From Mycolicibacterium xanthum (GTDB taxonomy: Bacteria; Actinomycetota; Actinomycetes; Mycobacteriales; Mycobacteriaceae), in the NCBI RefSeq assembly GCF_019710635.1, contig NZ_JAIFZS010000067.1, positions 1 through 33,155 of the forward strand: 33,155 nucleotides of DNA, given 5' to 3'. The position numbers were made by a program, and so were the translations under genes. Below, piece after piece: positions 32,267 through 33,155 of this stretch. Numbering within the stretch: position 1 is the stretch's first letter; each line of letters starts with the position of its first letter. Under the pieces are notes generated by a model that did no database searches, was not told the DNA's origin, and worked only from the letters and a program-made list of their open reading frames with translations.

Positions 32267-32951
32267 GCAGGCGCTCCGCGACGTCGAGATCGCGCGCGTA
32301 GGTGACCTTGAGATTCGTGGCACAACCGGGGAACGTCTGCACCTCGATGTCGGTGTAGTGGGCGACGCACGACGACGTGTCGGTGCCCTCGAAGCCGTCG
32401 TGTTCGGCGCACCGATAGGCCTGCAGGAGTTCGCGGGCGCGGAAGGCCTGGGGGGTCTGCACCCGGACCAGTCGCCCCATCGGCGCGACAGAGCGCAGCC
32501 CCGGCCCGTCTACCGTGGCGAGCTGTCCGATCGGTAACGCCGGCAGCGCCCCGCCGTGACTGCGGGCCAGCGAGATCGCCGTGGTGAACATGTCCGGCCT
32601 GGCCAGTGGCCGCGCTGCGTCGTGGATCCCGACCACGTCGACCGCGCCGGCTTCGATGTCGGGCGCCAGGTGGCGCAGCACGTTGAGCTCCGATCCGTGC
32701 CGGGTGTCGCCGCCCTCGACCAGTTCCACGGCGGTGTCCTTGAGTTCGCGTTCGACGGTGGCGGACGCGACGTCGCGCTCGCCGCGGCGGTACACCAGCA
32801 CCGTGCGGGCCACCTCCGGCAGGGCCGCCGGAGTGGCCAGCGACCAGGCGAGCATGCTACGGCCGGCCAGCGGCAGGTACGCCTTGTTCCCGTCGGCGCC
32901 GACACGGGTGCCCAGGCCGGCGGCCAGCACCACGATGACGGCGGTCCCCAT
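32235..32951 (-). CDS. IspD/TarI-family cytidylyltransferase
   Basis: 238 residues. It has the N-terminal LAAGLGTRVGADGNKAYLPL (CTP-binding loop with Arg and Lys), HDAARPL, VQTPQAF, GTDTSSCV and the closing GCATNLKVTYARDL, so the IspD fold and most active-site motifs are present. It would transfer CMP to a sugar- or polyol-phosphate; whether this is the MEP-pathway enzyme is uncertain, because ispF is not adjacent and mycobacteria usually carry ispD next to ispF. ATG 32949-32951 has TACCCT (plus-strand 32958-32963) 6 nt upstream, suggesting a leaderless transcript; the open frame extends further upstream without support. It is convergent with the related gene at 31601. Confidence 0.82.
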   Translation of the reverse strand: MGTAVIVVLAAGLGTRVGADGNKAYLPLAGRSMLAWSLATPAALPEVARTVLVYRRGERDVASATVERELKDTAVELVEGGDTRHGSELNVLRHLAPDIEAGAVDVVGIHDAARPLARPDMFTTAISLARSHGGALPALPIGQLATVDGPGLRSVAPMGRLVRVQTPQAFRARELLQAYRCAEHDGFEGTDTSSCVAHYTDIEVQTFPGCATNLKVTYARDLDVAERLLSDRDPAAAR

Positions 32952-32988
32952 GCAGGCAGGGTAGCGGGCCCCGGAGCGAGAGCCGGGC

Positions 32989-33155
32989 CTAGGTGGCTGG
33001 TGTCGAACGGGTCTCGTGGGGTAGGTGGTAACCGCTCTTGCGGTTGAGCTTGCTGTGACGGCTGGTGTGGGCCTGGGACGGTTCAATGGGTTGATGGGCC
33101 TGCTCGCCGGACCGAATTATCAGGATCGTTGCAGAATGCACTGTGCAGCAGGTGT
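32989..33155 (-). CDS. Possible C-terminal end of a further gene, off the right edge
   Basis: An open minus-strand frame of about 55 codons enters from the right edge and stops at TAG 32989-32991, 37 nt before the IspD-like gene. Its end reads SRHSKLNRKSGYHLPHETRS, basic and plausible as protein, but too little is present to name a family and the frame could be chance. The opposite strand shows nothing better. Confidence 0.25.
   Translation of the reverse strand, partial: TCCTVHSATILIIRSGEQAHQPIEPSQAHTSRHSKLNRKSGYHLPHETRSTPAT

Noticed and set aside
1..33155. tRNA, rRNA, transposase or integrase genes
   Set aside because: None recognised. The possible frame at the right edge is too short to call a mobile element.

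Overview
The window is high-GC actinobacterial chromosome, almost certainly from a Mycobacterium/Mycolicibacterium-type organism. The reasons are a complete mce operon (two YrbE permeases and six Mce proteins, MceA to MceF), two Mce-associated membrane proteins, a mycofactocin-type short-chain dehydrogenase, DUF35/thiolase pairs, GTG/TTG starts, probable leaderless starts, and -10 boxes of the form TANNNT.

Layout. (1) Positions 1-3020, minus strand: a P450 that runs off the left edge, its small 3Fe-4S ferredoxin, a mycofactocin-type SDR and a classical SDR. (2) Positions 3021-3307: a divergent promoter region. (3) Positions 3308-17972, plus strand: one tightly packed operon, mostly with 1-11 nt overlaps, running aldehyde dehydrogenase - class III CoA-transferase - OB-fold protein - thiolase - yrbEA - yrbEB - mceA to mceF, closed by a perfect 17-bp hairpin. 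(4) Positions 18062-20065: four small secreted proteins on both strands. (5) Positions 20181-22236: a second P450 divergent from a TetR regulator, with a palindrome between them. (6) Positions 22264-29792: a catabolic island with an Ltp3/Ltp4-type thiolase and its zinc-ribbon OB partner, a VOC protein, an enoyl-CoA hydratase/isomerase, an acyl-CoA ligase, an amidohydrolase and a FadD3-like ligase. (7) Positions 29946-31582: two Mce-associated membrane proteins, which normally sit directly behind mceF. (8) Positions 31601-32951: two IspD-like nucleotidyltransferase genes facing tail to tail. The last bases may hold the end of one more gene.

Together the genes read as an import-and-degrade locus for a hydrophobic, probably alicyclic or isoprenoid/steroid-like compound (inference). 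Mce/YrbE would import it, powered by an MceG-type ATPase that is not in this window. P450 plus ferredoxin would hydroxylate it, the mycofactocin SDR and aldehyde dehydrogenase would take alcohol to acid, CoA-transferase and two ligases would activate it, and hydratase plus thiolases would shorten it. The substrate cannot be read from the sequence.

The most interesting non-coding signals are as follows. A recurring inverted repeat built from GAGAAY/RTTCTC half-sites lies in front of most transcription units, often on top of the predicted -10 box, and suggests one regulator for the whole locus. Three 55-bp tandem repeats carry a hairpin, a ribosome binding site and a start-codon position, of which only the last copy has ATG.
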